A stretch of 60,358 bases of DNA from Thermococcus sp. (GTDB lineage: Archaea; Methanobacteriota_B; Thermococci; Thermococcales; Thermococcaceae): the NCBI RefSeq assembly GCF_027063845.1, contig NZ_JAMOQU010000115.1:1-60358 (forward strand). The letters are read 5' to 3'. The translations under genes and the position numbers were made by a program. The notes under the pieces were generated by a model, which saw nothing but the letters and a program-made list of their open reading frames with translations, did not search any database and was not told the origin of the DNA. Below are positions 8,316-18,713 of the stretch, one piece after another (positions within the stretch are counted from its first letter, which is position 1; every line of letters starts with the position of its first letter).

Positions 8316-9734
8316 TTAGCCTCCCCCTTCCTCAGACGATCTTCCAAAATCGTCTTCAAACCTAACTATGTCATCTTCTCCCAGGTATTCACCAATCTGG
8401 GTTTCTATAACTTCTAAAACAACTTTTCCAGGATTCTCAAGGCGGTGTTTAACTCCCGCTGGAATAAAGGTACTCTCCCCCGGTCTGAGGAGTAGTTCCT
8501 TATCGCCAACGATGACCTTTGCCGTTCCCCTTACAACAACCCAGTGCTCGCTTCTATGATAGTGCATCTGAAGAGAAAGTTTCTTGCCGGGTAAAACTGT
8601 GAGACGCTTTATCTTGTATCTCTCTCCCTCCTCCAGTACTGTATAGCTCCCCCACGGTCTGTAGGCAGTCCTGTGAACGATTACACGTTCATCTCCAAGT
8701 TCCTTTAGAGCTCTATAGACTTCTTTAACCTTTTGACTTTCACCTTTTTTTGCCACAAGAAGCGCGTCACCTGTGTCTATGATTATGAGATCCTCAACGC
8801 CAACGGTTGCAGTTAAACGCTCCGTCATTATGAGATTGTTTCTGGAGTTAACGCCTACGTGATAACCTCTTTTTCCACGGATTCTGATGGCATTTCCATC
8901 GGAATCTTGCTCAAGAACCTCATATATTGCATCAAAGCTTCCGAGATCGCTCCACTTCGTGTTGAGAGGAACAACAACCGCTTTGTTCGTTTTTTCCATA
9001 ACGCCATAGTCTATACTTACCTCGGGAACACGATTATAGGCTTCCTCCATGTCTTCGCTCTCTTCAAAAGCTTTCCAGACACCAGGAACATGCCTCCGAA
9101 CTTCCTCAATAAAGAGAGAACTTGAAAAAGCAAACATTCCGCTATTCCAGTAATAACCACTTTCAACGTATCGTTTAGCCGTTTCAAGGTCTGGTTTTTC
9201 TTTAAATTCAGCGACGGTATAGCCGATTATTCTTCCGTTTTCCTCAATTTTCTCACCCGGTTTTATGTAACCATAGCCTGTGTGGGGCTTTGTTGGCTTA
9301 ATTCCAAAGGTAACGAGGCAAGTTTTGGCAAGTTTTTCGGCATCCTCAAAGGCTCTCTCGTATGCCTTATTAACCTCTATTAGGTGATCACTAGGAAGGA
9401 CCGCAACAACGGAGTTACCAAATTCCCCTTCTATTTTCAGCGTTGCCCAGAGTATAGCGGGAAGTGTGTTTTTTGCACTCGGCTCGAGGAGTATGTTCTC
9501 CTCAGGTATCTCAATGCTAAGCTCTCTCAGATCGTCTAAAACCCGAAATCTGTAGTTCCTGTTTGTGACTACAAAGATTTCATTAGGCTTCGAGAACATT
9601 AAAGCCCGCTCAACAGTTCTCTGGAAAAGACTTCTATCATCAAGAAAACGAACGAACTGCTTTGGCATCAGTTCCCTGCTCAATGGCCAGAGCCTGGTCC
9701 CCTTTCCTCCAGCCAGGATTACAGTCTTCACCAT
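8316..9734 (-). CDS. Mannose-1-phosphate guanylyltransferase / mannose-6-phosphate isomerase (bifunctional type)
   Basis: 472 residues. The N-terminal nucleotidyltransferase has the signature LAGGKGTRLWPLSRE (about residues 6-20) and the F(V)EKP-like motif VAEFKEKPD near 175. The C-terminal cupin (about 360-460) has the metal-binding stretch QMHYHRSEHWVVVRG. This is the type II PMI architecture: the enzyme makes GDP-mannose from mannose-1-P and can isomerise mannose-6-P and fructose-6-P. ATG 9734 is preferred over two upstream GTG codons that form the GGTGGTG ribosome site. A promoter lies in the 3' end of the ADP-glucokinase gene. Confidence 0.9.
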   Translation of the reverse strand: MVKTVILAGGKGTRLWPLSRELMPKQFVRFLDDRSLFQRTVERALMFSKPNEIFVVTNRNYRFRVLDDLRELSIEIPEENILLEPSAKNTLPAILWATLKIEGEFGNSVVAVLPSDHLIEVNKAYERAFEDAEKLAKTCLVTFGIKPTKPHTGYGYIKPGEKIEENGRIIGYTVAEFKEKPDLETAKRYVESGYYWNSGMFAFSSSLFIEEVRRHVPGVWKAFEESEDMEEAYNRVPEVSIDYGVMEKTNKAVVVPLNTKWSDLGSFDAIYEVLEQDSDGNAIRIRGKRGYHVGVNSRNNLIMTERLTATVGVEDLIIIDTGDALLVAKKGESQKVKEVYRALKELGDERVIVHRTAYRPWGSYTVLEEGERYKIKRLTVLPGKKLSLQMHYHRSEHWVVVRGTAKVIVGDKELLLRPGESTFIPAGVKHRLENPGKVVLEVIETQIGEYLGEDDIVRFEDDFGRSSEEGGG

Positions 9735-9756
9735 CACCACCGAAGAAGAATTAGAA

Positions 9757-11150
<1,394 letters not shown>

Positions 11151-11178
11151 AAGAGGGGAAACCTAATAAGGGTTTCGC

Positions 11179-11742
11179 TCACTTCCAGCGCGGGTTGTCT
11201 ATCAGCTTAACTTCGCCGTTCTCCTCGACGACGAGCTTGGCGAAGCCCTTCTCCTTTATCGAGCCATAGTCGTGGCCCGCATCTGCTGGATAAATTGCGA
11301 GGAATATGAACGGCTCGTCTCCTGTGTTCACCGTCCTGTGCGCCCAGTAGGGCGGGACGTAGACGACCGTTCCCGGCTCCATCGGAACCCACTCGACCTC
11401 TCCTTCCGGCGTCTGGAGGAGCATTCCACCCTTCCCCTTGAGGGCGTAGTAGATTTCGGCCCTGTCGGCTTTCGCATGGAAGTGGCCCTTGGTGAAGAAG
11501 AACTCCTTGCCTACCTTGCCAGGGTAGAGGATTGTCGTCGCGAAGTTGAGGTCGCCGTCCTTTTCCTCCTGCTCAATTGCATAGACCTCGTAGACAACGG
11601 GGTCCTCCTTGAGGAGCTCCTCGTAGGCCTTCTCGTCGTAGAAGTAGCCTCTCATGTCGCTGAGCCTTCTAACGAGCTTCTTCGCCCCGGGAATGACTCC
11701 ATTCTCATCAATCCTGACGCCGAAGGGTCTCTTGTACTCCAT
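11179..11742 (-). CDS. pgiA: Glucose-6-phosphate isomerase, archaeal cupin type
   Basis: 187 residues, the usual length of the Pyrococcus/Thermococcus cupin isomerase. The metal ligands are visible: His87 and His89 in GHFHAKADRAE, Glu96, and His135 in PYWAHRTVN. It interconverts glucose-6-P and fructose-6-P. ATG 11742 is chosen because the upstream GTG-GTG codons form the GGTGGTG ribosome site. It lies just upstream of the ADP-glucokinase gene in the same direction but has its own promoter and TGM-like box. Confidence 0.94.
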   Translation of the reverse strand: MEYKRPFGVRIDENGVIPGAKKLVRRLSDMRGYFYDEKAYEELLKEDPVVYEVYAIEQEEKDGDLNFATTILYPGKVGKEFFFTKGHFHAKADRAEIYYALKGKGGMLLQTPEGEVEWVPMEPGTVVYVPPYWAHRTVNTGDEPFIFLAIYPADAGHDYGSIKEKGFAKLVVEENGEVKLIDNPRWK

Positions 11743-11769
11743 AAGCACCACCGAAGAAACTCCGCTTTA

Positions 11770-11809
11770 ACTTATTTAACCTTTCCCCAAGGTATCACCT
11801 GAGGTGGTA
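11770..11809 (-). promoter_or_regulatory. pgi promoter with upstream TGM-like box
   Basis: The TATA element on the minus strand is GGTTAAATAAG (11770-11781). Twelve bases further upstream is TATCACCTGAGGTGGTA (11793-11809), matching TATCAC-N5-GTGATA at 11 of 12 positions. A TGM upstream of BRE/TATA is the position associated with activation by Tgr during gluconeogenesis, which fits the reversible isomerase. Confidence 0.6.
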
Positions 11810-11811
11810 GT

Positions 11812-11994
11812 TCATTCCTTGGCGCGGACTTCAATCTTCTTGCCGATTACAAGTTCAGCCGCCTTGACGGCCGCGCCACCACTCCCGACAGCGATTCTAA
11901 CCTTATCCGCGGGAACGTAGACGATAATCTTATCGTCGGTCTCCTCAATGTCGAGTATTTCCACGTTCAGCATCTTCTCAAGCCTGTCCCTCAT
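11812..11994 (-). CDS. Small KH-domain (NusA-like) RNA-binding protein
   Basis: 60 residues starting at ATG 11994 with GGGGA about seven bases upstream. An in-frame TTG two codons earlier is less likely. The protein is a single mini-KH unit: IIVYVPADKVRIAVGSGGAAVKAAELVIGKKIEV, with the glycine-rich RNA-contact loop GSGG. It probably binds RNA, with a role in transcription or translation. It lies in a compact minus-strand run with the TraB-family and RNase Z genes. Confidence 0.7.
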   Translation of the reverse strand: MRDRLEKMLNVEILDIEETDDKIIVYVPADKVRIAVGSGGAAVKAAELVIGKKIEVRAKE

Positions 11995-12016
11995 GGCCAA
12001 TCCCCGAAAATTTTCC

Positions 12017-12691
12017 TCACTTCTCCATATAAAAGTAACGTCCGTTGAGGAGCCTCTCGATGCCGGGCTTGTGCCCGAGGCCGACGACGGCTATAACCTT
12101 AGGCCTTTTAATCCCCCGCGCGAGGAGTGAATCCACTATCGCCATCAAGTTCCTCGCCATCACCTCATTTCTTTCCTCGACGAGGACGCGGTAGAGGTAA
12201 GGGTAGCGACGCCTGAACTCGACCATCATCTTCCTGTACTCCTCCATGGGGTCGCCTATCTCGGCCTTTCCAAGGGGCAGGAAAACGCTCAGGCCCTCGA
12301 GCGCCATAAGGAGCTTCTCCCTGAAGGGCGCCGAGGCAATCTTGGAGAGGATTACGTTGATGTCCTCGTCAATCAGGTACAGCGGGATACCCAACAGCCT
12401 CGCCGACTCTATCGCGGCCCGCATTTCTTCACCGGGCGACATTCCGAAGGTCTCGCCGAGCTTTTCTTCGACCTTGGCTAAAGCGTAGTTTATCAAACCA
12501 GCCCTACCCATTCTGAGTGAATCTTCAAGCGTCAGCTCGACGTTCCGCTCCATCCCCAAGAAACGCGCCCTGTCGAGCTCTATCGCGACGGCGTGTGGCC
12601 TCTCCTCTAAGATTGTCCTGATGACCTCTTCCCTGCTCCTCGGCGAGACGTGCATCGTGCCTATGAGCTTGACGTAGCGGAGGTAGTTCAT
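12017..12691 (-). CDS. TraB-family protein
   Basis: 224 residues starting at ATG 12691, four bases overlapping the RNase Z stop (ATGA) and preceded by GGAGGGAGG. Family features are the N-terminal IGTMHVSPRS, AIELDRARF and the conserved late GLGHKPGIERLL. TraB/PrgY relatives are named from plasmid pheromone shutdown in Enterococcus and are widespread in archaea, where their function is unclear; a metal-dependent protease-like fold has been suggested. It has no long hydrophobic C-terminus, unlike longer family members. Confidence 0.8.
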   Translation of the reverse strand: MNYLRYVKLIGTMHVSPRSREEVIRTILEERPHAVAIELDRARFLGMERNVELTLEDSLRMGRAGLINYALAKVEEKLGETFGMSPGEEMRAAIESARLLGIPLYLIDEDINVILSKIASAPFREKLLMALEGLSVFLPLGKAEIGDPMEEYRKMMVEFRRRYPYLYRVLVEERNEVMARNLMAIVDSLLARGIKRPKVIAVVGLGHKPGIERLLNGRYFYMEK

Positions 12692-13632
12692 TTTCCTCCC
12701 TCCAGAAGGTTCCAGAGTTGCCACTCGCCAGATTTATACGTTAAAACGTCAAAGTCCCTCGGAACGACGAAGTTCACGCCGAATTCCCGGCATATCCCCG
12801 ATGCCTCGCTTAGATATTCGTCGTAGGTGTAGCGAAAGGCCCTGTGGAAGGGGGCAAGGAGCTTAACCTTTGCCCTCCTCGCGGTCTCGCAGGCCTCTCC
12901 AACGGTGGAGTGGTAGCTCTCCCCCCTGTCATCATCGGTAAGGTAGGTGGCATCGTGAATCAGCAAATCGGCCCTCTCGGAGAAGAGCCTCACCCTCTCG
13001 GCCGGCTCGGTATCGCCGGTGTAGACTATCTTAACTCCCCGCCTCCTCGGTCCGGTAACGTCTTCGAGGCGGATTATCTGACCATTCCACTCGATTTTGC
13101 CTTCCCTCTCAAGCTTTCCGAGCATTGGCCCTGGCTTAAGGCCGTATTCCCTAAGCTTCTCGGGCAGGAACTTTCCCCGCTTATCTTTCTCCTTGAAGAC
13201 GTAGCCCAGAGCAGGAATCCCGTGCTCGACCTTGAAGCTCCAGATTTCGTAGTCCCCGAACTTAAGCCTCGTTTCGCCGAGCTCGTGGACGTGTATATCA
13301 AAAACAGGCCTGAAGAAACCGCTGTTAATGAAGTTCTGCACGAACTCGAAGGTGTACTTTGGGCCATAGATGTGGAGGGGCTTTTCACGATTCCAGAGGT
13401 TCATGGTCTGAATTAAACCGCCGAGCCCGAGGTAGTGGTCGCCGTGGAAGTGGGTGATGAAAATCTTCTCCACCTTCATCGGGCTGAGCTTCGCGGTGTT
13501 CATCTGCCTTATCGTGCCCTCGCCGACGTCGAAGAGTATAACCTCGCCCTTGTAGCGGAGCGCTACCGCCGGAACGTTCCTCTCGCGCGTCGGCATTATC
13601 CCGCCAGTGCCGAGAAAAATCACCTGGAGCAT
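12688..13632 (-). CDS. rnz: Ribonuclease Z (tRNA 3' endonuclease)
   Basis: About 314 residues of the metallo-beta-lactamase fold. The zinc motif HFHGDH lies at residues 61-66 (from ATG 13632), further ligands are in DLLIHDATY and in APFHRAF, and the N-terminal LGTGG is typical. It removes the 3' trailer from tRNA precursors in the cytoplasm. Two ATG codons are possible (13638 and 13632) and neither has a strong ribosome site; a T-rich TATA-like element lies close upstream, so the message may be nearly leaderless. Confidence 0.93.
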   Translation of the reverse strand: MLQVIFLGTGGIMPTRERNVPAVALRYKGEVILFDVGEGTIRQMNTAKLSPMKVEKIFITHFHGDHYLGLGGLIQTMNLWNREKPLHIYGPKYTFEFVQNFINSGFFRPVFDIHVHELGETRLKFGDYEIWSFKVEHGIPALGYVFKEKDKRGKFLPEKLREYGLKPGPMLGKLEREGKIEWNGQIIRLEDVTGPRRRGVKIVYTGDTEPAERVRLFSERADLLIHDATYLTDDDRGESYHSTVGEACETARRAKVKLLAPFHRAFRYTYDEYLSEASGICREFGVNFVVPRDFDVLTYKSGEWQLWNLLEGGK

Positions 13633-13638
13633 GTCCAT

Positions 13639-13712
13639 AGCTCTCGCGGAGGGGTTAAAAAGATAGCCAAAGGGTTAAATACATCGGCGCGTTAGAAAAC
13701 CGGGGTGAAAGC
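13639..13712. promoter_or_regulatory. Divergent promoters for rnz and the TPR gene
   Basis: The plus strand has GGGTTAAATACATCGG (TATA about 13673-13680), 33 bases before ATG 13713. The opposite strand has CTTTTTAACCCC close to the rnz start. The two cores share about 75 bases. Confidence 0.5.
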
Positions 13713-14672
13713 ATGGAGGAGATTATGAAGGCCATCGAAGAAAAGAACTGCGAAAAGCTCAGGAGGATTCTCTACTACAAGGTGGACGACCTGAGCGACG
13801 AAGAGCTTAAGGAGGTCCTCGAGAAGGCCGAAAAACTTGCGAAGGAGTGCAAGGACTGGGAGCTCTACAAGCTCGTGCTCTACTACTACCACGAGATACT
13901 CAACGAGGACAGGATTTCAGAGTTCGAGAAGCTCGCGAAGGAGAGCGACGACTTCGAGCTGAAGTTCCACCTGGCTGACCTCTACTACCTCATCGGAGAA
14001 CTTGAAAAGAGCCTCGAGCTGTTCAGGGCGCTCCTTGAAGAGGAGGTCGCCAAGGGCAACGTCGAGCACGCCGCGAGGATATACTACAGCATGGCCATGA
14101 TTCACGAGGAGCTCCAGGAGTACGAGAAGGCCCTCGAGCTAATCGAGAAGGCGGAAGAGCTCTACAGGGAGCTCGGCGACGAGAGGGAACTCCTCAGGAT
14201 TGAGATTCACAGGGGTTACATAACCTTCGAGGCAGGGGACACATACAAGGGCAAGGCAATAATAGCGGGCGTCCTGCCGAAGGTCCTCAACGACAACGAG
14301 CTCCTCGTCGAGGCCCACCTCAGCTTCGAGGAAATCTTTGAGGAGGAGGAAAACTACGATGCGGCCTTACAGGAGTGCCTCTACGCCCTCATAAGGGCGA
14401 AGGGAACGGACTACGAGGACATAGCCTTCGGCTCGCTGATGGACGTCCTCTGGCAGCTCTTCCTCGACGACGACTTCGAGACGGTTTACCTCAACATCGA
14501 AATGTTCATCAACGCCTTCCCGGACATGAAGGACTTCTTTGAGGCCGTGAAGGCTCTCGCACTCTTCAAGGACGGCAAGATTGAGGAGGAAGATGCCAAG
14601 AAGGCCATCGAGAAGGTCAAGGACCCGAGGTTGCTCGAGATGCTCGAGTTCCTCGGAGAGGCGGAGCTTTAG
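13713..14672 (+). CDS. Tetratricopeptide-repeat protein
   Basis: 319 residues, strongly acidic and almost entirely helical. TPR-like units of about 34 residues are visible, for example FELKFHLADLYYLIGELEKS, AARIYYSMAMIHEELQEYEK and the following stretches, with the usual small residues at positions 8 and 20. ATG follows GGGGTGAAAGC. TPR proteins act as protein-protein interaction scaffolds; the partner here is unknown. It is convergent with the ABC ATPase gene and their stop codons overlap (14669-14672). Confidence 0.8.
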   Translation: MEEIMKAIEEKNCEKLRRILYYKVDDLSDEELKEVLEKAEKLAKECKDWELYKLVLYYYHEILNEDRISEFEKLAKESDDFELKFHLADLYYLIGELEKSLELFRALLEEEVAKGNVEHAARIYYSMAMIHEELQEYEKALELIEKAEELYRELGDERELLRIEIHRGYITFEAGDTYKGKAIIAGVLPKVLNDNELLVEAHLSFEEIFEEEENYDAALQECLYALIRAKGTDYEDIAFGSLMDVLWQLFLDDDFETVYLNIEMFINAFPDMKDFFEAVKALALFKDGKIEEEDAKKAIEKVKDPRLLEMLEFLGEAEL

Positions 14673-15409
14673 AGGGGAACCACCACGGGAACTCCTCTTA
14701 CCTCCCCTATCTCCACCCTAACGCCGTAAACTTCCTCAAAAAGCTTCTCACTCAGAACCTCAAGGCTCCCGTCCGCTATTTTTCTCCCGCCCTTCATGAA
14801 GACGAACCTCTTCGCGAAGCGCAGGGCAAGGTTCACGTCGTGCATGACCATTATAACGGTCTTCCCCCCCTTCGCCAGTTCCCTCGCGAGCCTCATGACC
14901 TCAAGCTGGCTTTTGAGGTCGAGGTTGTTGGTAGGCTCGTCCATCAGCAGGATTTCGGGTTCCTGAGCCAAAGCCCTCGCTATGCTGACCTTCTGGAGCT
15001 CACCACCGCTTATCTCGTTCGTCCTCTTGAGGGCCAACTTCTCGATGCCGAGCCTCTTCAGGGCTTCTTCGACGACCTCTAAATCCTTCTCCGACGGCGT
15101 CAGCCCCATGTAGGGCCTCCTGCCGAGGAGAACTGTGTCGAAGACCGTCAAAAAGCCCGGTTCAACTCTCTGCGGGACGTAAGCTAAAATCCTCGAAAGC
15201 TCCCTCGGCGAATAGTCCCGAACGGGCCTATCCTTGAGGAAGACCCCCTCGCAACGCAGGATTCCTGCGAGACATCTAAGAAAGGTGCTCTTTCCTGCCC
15301 CATTGGGTCCGAGGATTGCCACGAACTCACCCTTACCGACTTCCAGGCTTATTCCCCTCAGGACTTCGCGCTCGCCGTAGGAGAATCTTAAGTTTCTCGC
15401 CTCAATCAT
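14669..15409 (-). CDS. Iron/cobalamin-type ABC importer, ATP-binding protein
   Basis: 246 residues of the FecE/BtuD type. Walker A is GPNGAGKST (about 34-42), the signature is ISGGELQKVSIARALA, and Walker B is ILLMDEPTNNLD. It powers the importer formed with the permease (15406-16440) and the binding lipoprotein (16447-17607). It overlaps the permease stop by ATGA. The substrate (iron chelate, cobalamin or heme) cannot be fixed from the ATPase. Confidence 0.9.
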   Translation of the reverse strand: MIEARNLRFSYGEREVLRGISLEVGKGEFVAILGPNGAGKSTFLRCLAGILRCEGVFLKDRPVRDYSPRELSRILAYVPQRVEPGFLTVFDTVLLGRRPYMGLTPSEKDLEVVEEALKRLGIEKLALKRTNEISGGELQKVSIARALAQEPEILLMDEPTNNLDLKSQLEVMRLARELAKGGKTVIMVMHDVNLALRFAKRFVFMKGGRKIADGSLEVLSEKLFEEVYGVRVEIGEVRGVPVVVPL

Positions 15410-16440
15410 CTCCGCCCCTCCATCCTCACGAGGAGGTATATGAACGCAGGCGCGCCGAGGAAGGAAGTTATGACGCCAACGGGGAGTGTCATGGGTGAAA
15501 CGATTAGCCTCGCAACTGTATCGGCTGAAACGAGGAGTAAAGCCCCTGCCAGGGCAGAGAGAGGGATGAGCGAGCGGTAATCACCGCCAGCGATAAGGCG
15601 CATCGAGTGGGGGGCGATTAGGCCGACGAAGCCTATTACCCCCACGAAGGCCACCGTTACGGAGGTTATGAAGGCTGAGAGCAGGGTTCCGATTAGTCTT
15701 TCCCTCTCGATGTTGACCCCAACGCTCTTGGCTATCTCGTCGCCGAGCGTTGAGGCGTTCAAATCCCACCGCTTGATGAGGAAGTATGCGAAAACGAAGG
15801 CGAACGCGACCGCCATTATAGCGTTCTCCCGCCACGTTGCCCTCGCGAGGTTTCCGAAGCTCCAGTAGACCATCGCCGAGAGCTGAAGCTCGTTGGCGAA
15901 GTACTGAACGAGGGTGGTTAAAGCTGAGTAGAGGGAGCTCATCGCGACTCCCGCTAAAACTATCGCCTCAGGGCTCAGACCGCGGAGCCTCGCGAGAGCG
16001 AGAATGACGAGGGTTGCGCTTATCGCCCCGAGGAATGCGAAGAGGACTACCGCGTAAGGGTTGTTGAGAAAAATTTGTCCCGAGTTGAGCGAGTAGCCAG
16101 CGCCGAGGATTATGGCGAGGGAGGCCCCGAACATCGCCCCGTGCGAGACGCCCATCGTGAAGGGCGTTGCCAGCGGGTTCCTGAGGTAGCCCTGCAAAAC
16201 TGCCCCAGCGACTCCCATTGAAGCCCCTACGAGGATTCCAGCGACTATTCTTGGAAGCCTTATCCCGAGGAGCACGAGGCGGTCGTCTTTGCTTCCACCG
16301 CCGAGGAGAACGGCGAGGACTTCCCTGAGGGGGACGTGGTAGGGTCCGCTTGAGAGCGAGAATAAAGAAACAGCTAACAGGGAAAGGAAGAGGGCAATGC
16401 ACAGGATGAGTTTCCTTCTCCTGTACGCCTTGTAGTCCAT
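15406..16440 (-). CDS. Iron/cobalamin-type ABC importer, permease
   Basis: 344 residues of the FecCD/BtuC family with about ten membrane helices. It has the conserved LGIRLPRIVAGILVGASMGVAGAVLQGYLRNPLA region (about 56-90) and the ATPase-coupling loop with GFVGLIAPHSMR near residue 275. It forms the membrane channel. The start is ATG 16440, six bases after the binding-protein stop. Confidence 0.9.
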   Translation of the reverse strand: MDYKAYRRRKLILCIALFLSLLAVSLFSLSSGPYHVPLREVLAVLLGGGSKDDRLVLLGIRLPRIVAGILVGASMGVAGAVLQGYLRNPLATPFTMGVSHGAMFGASLAIILGAGYSLNSGQIFLNNPYAVVLFAFLGAISATLVILALARLRGLSPEAIVLAGVAMSSLYSALTTLVQYFANELQLSAMVYWSFGNLARATWRENAIMAVAFAFVFAYFLIKRWDLNASTLGDEIAKSVGVNIERERLIGTLLSAFITSVTVAFVGVIGFVGLIAPHSMRLIAGGDYRSLIPLSALAGALLLVSADTVARLIVSPMTLPVGVITSFLGAPAFIYLLVRMEGRR

Positions 16441-16446
16441 AGGGCA

Positions 16447-17607
16447 TCACGGGTTCGTCGGTAGACCGTAGGTAACGTTCCCGCTGGCGAGATTTATCTT
16501 TCCGAACCCGCCGAACTCCTTGGCGAGCTCCTTGTAAACGGGCTTCCCGACGAGGAATGTGAATATTTCATCCGCCTTCTCAGCGGGGTCGATGTCCCTG
16601 AAGCGCTCGGGGTAGATAACCTTTCCGATGTAGTAGGTGTCCGCAATCGCTGTCCCGATGTTGGTGTTGTAGAAGTTGTATGGTAAGACGCCGTAGAGGT
16701 TGCCCTCCCTGACGGCCTTGAGAGAGTTATAGAAGTCGGGGTTGCTCCTGTAGTCGTCGAGGATTATCTTGAGGCCACCTTCGTCGATGAATATGTAGTC
16801 TGGATTTTCCTTTAGCAGAAACTCCTTGTCGACCTGAATCCAACCGTGCCTGTTCGTGCTCGTCAGTTTCGAGGCGATGTTGTCGAGGTGCAGGACTGTG
16901 AAGGGGGTGTAGTAAACGGAGGTGCTCGTTATCCCGTGGGCGCCCTTGTAGCCTATTCCCCCGAGGTAGACCTTGGGGCTCTTCAAACCTCTCGTGAGGT
17001 TCTCAAGGTAGGCCTGCTGTCCCCTGATGAACTCTATTATCTCCCTGGCCCTCTCCTCCCTCCCGAGGATTTTTCCAGCTAAGAGGAGCGACTTGAAGAA
17101 GGTCTCGTCCGTGAAGTTCTCCAGCGTGCCGTAGCTGAGGACCACGACTGGTATTCCCGTCTTCTCCTGAACTTCATCGGCCGTTTCCTTGCTCGCAAAG
17201 ACCCAGAATATCACCTGCGGGTGAACCTTAACGAGTGCCTCCATATCGGGGAGCTTTCCCGGACCACCCGGGCCGATTACCGGCAGTTTGAGAAGCTCGG
17301 GGTGAGCTAAGACGTAGGGCCTCCCGTAGGGGTAGCGCTTCTCTATTTCCTCGATTCCAACCACCTTATCGGTCGCGTTGAGGTAGACGAGTATCCTCAA
17401 GGCTCCAGGCCCAACGGCTACGACACGGCTCACGTTTGCAGGAACCTTTACTGTCCTTCCGAGGGTGTCTGTAATCGTGATGTACCCCGCGCTTGAGCTC
17501 GTTGGAGAAGATGCGCTGGCTTTTGAGGAGCTTGAGGTTGATGGGCCAATGCACCCTGCGGTTGAAAGAACCAGCAGGGTTACGAGGAGCGCGAGGGCCT
17601 TCCTCAT
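16447..17607 (-). CDS. Iron/cobalamin-type ABC importer, substrate-binding lipoprotein
   Basis: 386 residues starting at ATG 17607 behind TTGGTGAT. The signal peptide ends in a lipobox STAGC with Cys19 as the likely lipidated residue, followed by a Ser-rich linker (about 23-37). The rest is a two-lobed class III binding protein with the typical TITDTLGRTVKVPANVSRVV start. It captures the substrate outside the membrane. A neighbouring CO dehydrogenase (Ni and Fe enzyme) and hydrogenases make a metal or cofactor substrate plausible, but this is only inference. Confidence 0.88.
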   Translation of the reverse strand: MRKALALLVTLLVLSTAGCIGPSTSSSSKASASSPTSSSAGYITITDTLGRTVKVPANVSRVVAVGPGALRILVYLNATDKVVGIEEIEKRYPYGRPYVLAHPELLKLPVIGPGGPGKLPDMEALVKVHPQVIFWVFASKETADEVQEKTGIPVVVLSYGTLENFTDETFFKSLLLAGKILGREERAREIIEFIRGQQAYLENLTRGLKSPKVYLGGIGYKGAHGITSTSVYYTPFTVLHLDNIASKLTSTNRHGWIQVDKEFLLKENPDYIFIDEGGLKIILDDYRSNPDFYNSLKAVREGNLYGVLPYNFYNTNIGTAIADTYYIGKVIYPERFRDIDPAEKADEIFTFLVGKPVYKELAKEFGGFGKINLASGNVTYGLPTNP

Positions 17608-17686
17608 TTGTATCACCAATTCCAAAATTAGTGTTATCCTTTTAAACATTTTCGGGATTTTGGTAATACAGAAAAGTGGGGAAAAG

Positions 17687-18592
17687 TCACTCGGCGTACC
17701 TCAGGAGAATCTCCTTCAGCTCTAGGGCCTTTCTGTAAGTGGGGGACTCGGGGTTTCCAAGTATGGCCTCGACTTCGGGGTCGTATTCCTCCACGAGCTC
17801 ATCGTAGGGGATTATCGTCTTGGTCGTGAAGTCGTTAAAGCCAAGCTCGTTTAGTATTCTCTCGACTTTCTCAATCTGGCTCTCCTTCTTCACCTTGTTT
17901 ATCACGAGGTGGACGTACTTGATGCCGAGCTCCCTCGCGAGCCTTGCAGCGTCAACCGCCACCTGGACCGAATTGTAAGTCGGCTCGGTAAGCACGACGG
18001 CCTGTTTGAAGCCCTTCGCCAGGGCCCTTCCGAAGTGCTCAAGGCCCGCCTGAGTGTCCATGAGGATTATCTCTCCCTTCCTGAGGTTTATATACTTGAC
18101 AACGGCATCGAGGAGTGCATTTTCCGGACAGAGACAGCCGGCGGCTGCCTGAACCACGCTTCCCATGACGAGGAGCATAACGCCATCGGGACCCACGACA
18201 CCGAACCTGTCAACGACGTCCCTTACATCTGGGGTCAGCGAGAAGTACAGCCCCCAGTTAGTTCCGGGTCTTGCCCCGGTTTTTTCCTCGATGTAGTCAA
18301 GGTTCTTGTTGAGGGGCACGATTTTATCCCTAACTTCCTTAGGGACGCCGAGGGCATGTGCGAGGTTCATCTGGGGGTCCTCATCAACAGCTAAAACGCG
18401 GTAGCCGTCGCGCGCAAGCAACCTCGCAAGGAGTGCTGTCATCGTGGTCTTGCCGACGCCGCCCTTGCCCGTTATTACGACCCTGAACCCCTCTTCGGGG
18501 GCCTGCTTTTTGGTTCGTTCTCGTAACTCCTCGGCTATTTGAAATAGCTTCTTCCGTCTTTCGTCTTCTTCCCCTTTGAGAGGCCTTCCCAT
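17687..18592 (-). CDS. cooC: CODH maturation ATPase CooC
   Basis: 301 residues from ATG 18592 (CGGTGTT upstream); a longer frame to 18670 adds an unlikely N-terminus. It is a MinD/NifH-type ATPase with a deviant P-loop TGKGGVGKTT (about 41-50), DEDPQMN as the Walker A' region, and the CooC hallmark Cys-x-Cys in GCLCPEN (Cys153 and Cys155), which binds nickel at the dimer interface. It inserts nickel into the C-cluster of CooS. The N-terminus carries about 36 charged residues before the first strand, longer than in bacterial CooC. It is divergent from cooF. Confidence 0.93.
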   Translation of the reverse strand: MGRPLKGEEDERRKKLFQIAEELRERTKKQAPEEGFRVVITGKGGVGKTTMTALLARLLARDGYRVLAVDEDPQMNLAHALGVPKEVRDKIVPLNKNLDYIEEKTGARPGTNWGLYFSLTPDVRDVVDRFGVVGPDGVMLLVMGSVVQAAAGCLCPENALLDAVVKYINLRKGEIILMDTQAGLEHFGRALAKGFKQAVVLTEPTYNSVQVAVDAARLARELGIKYVHLVINKVKKESQIEKVERILNELGFNDFTTKTIIPYDELVEEYDPEVEAILGNPESPTYRKALELKEILLRYAE

Positions 18593-18661
18593 AAGCAACA
18601 CCGAAAAAATTTTGAAAAACTTTCGTATAAATGCTTTTAGGTTTGAATTTGAAACCAAGGC

Positions 18662-18713
18662 TGTATACACTTTTGTGAACTTGTATGGACAAAATTATCC
18701 TATAATGTATACA
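18662..18713. repeat. Two TGTATACA palindromes in the coo control region
   Basis: TGTATACA occurs at 18662-18669 and again at 18706-18713, where it extends to the perfect 10-base palindrome ATGTATACAT (18705-18714). The centres are 44 bases apart, close to four helical turns. A partial copy (TTGTATGG) lies between them. They sit upstream of the proximal cooC promoter. Confidence 0.5.
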
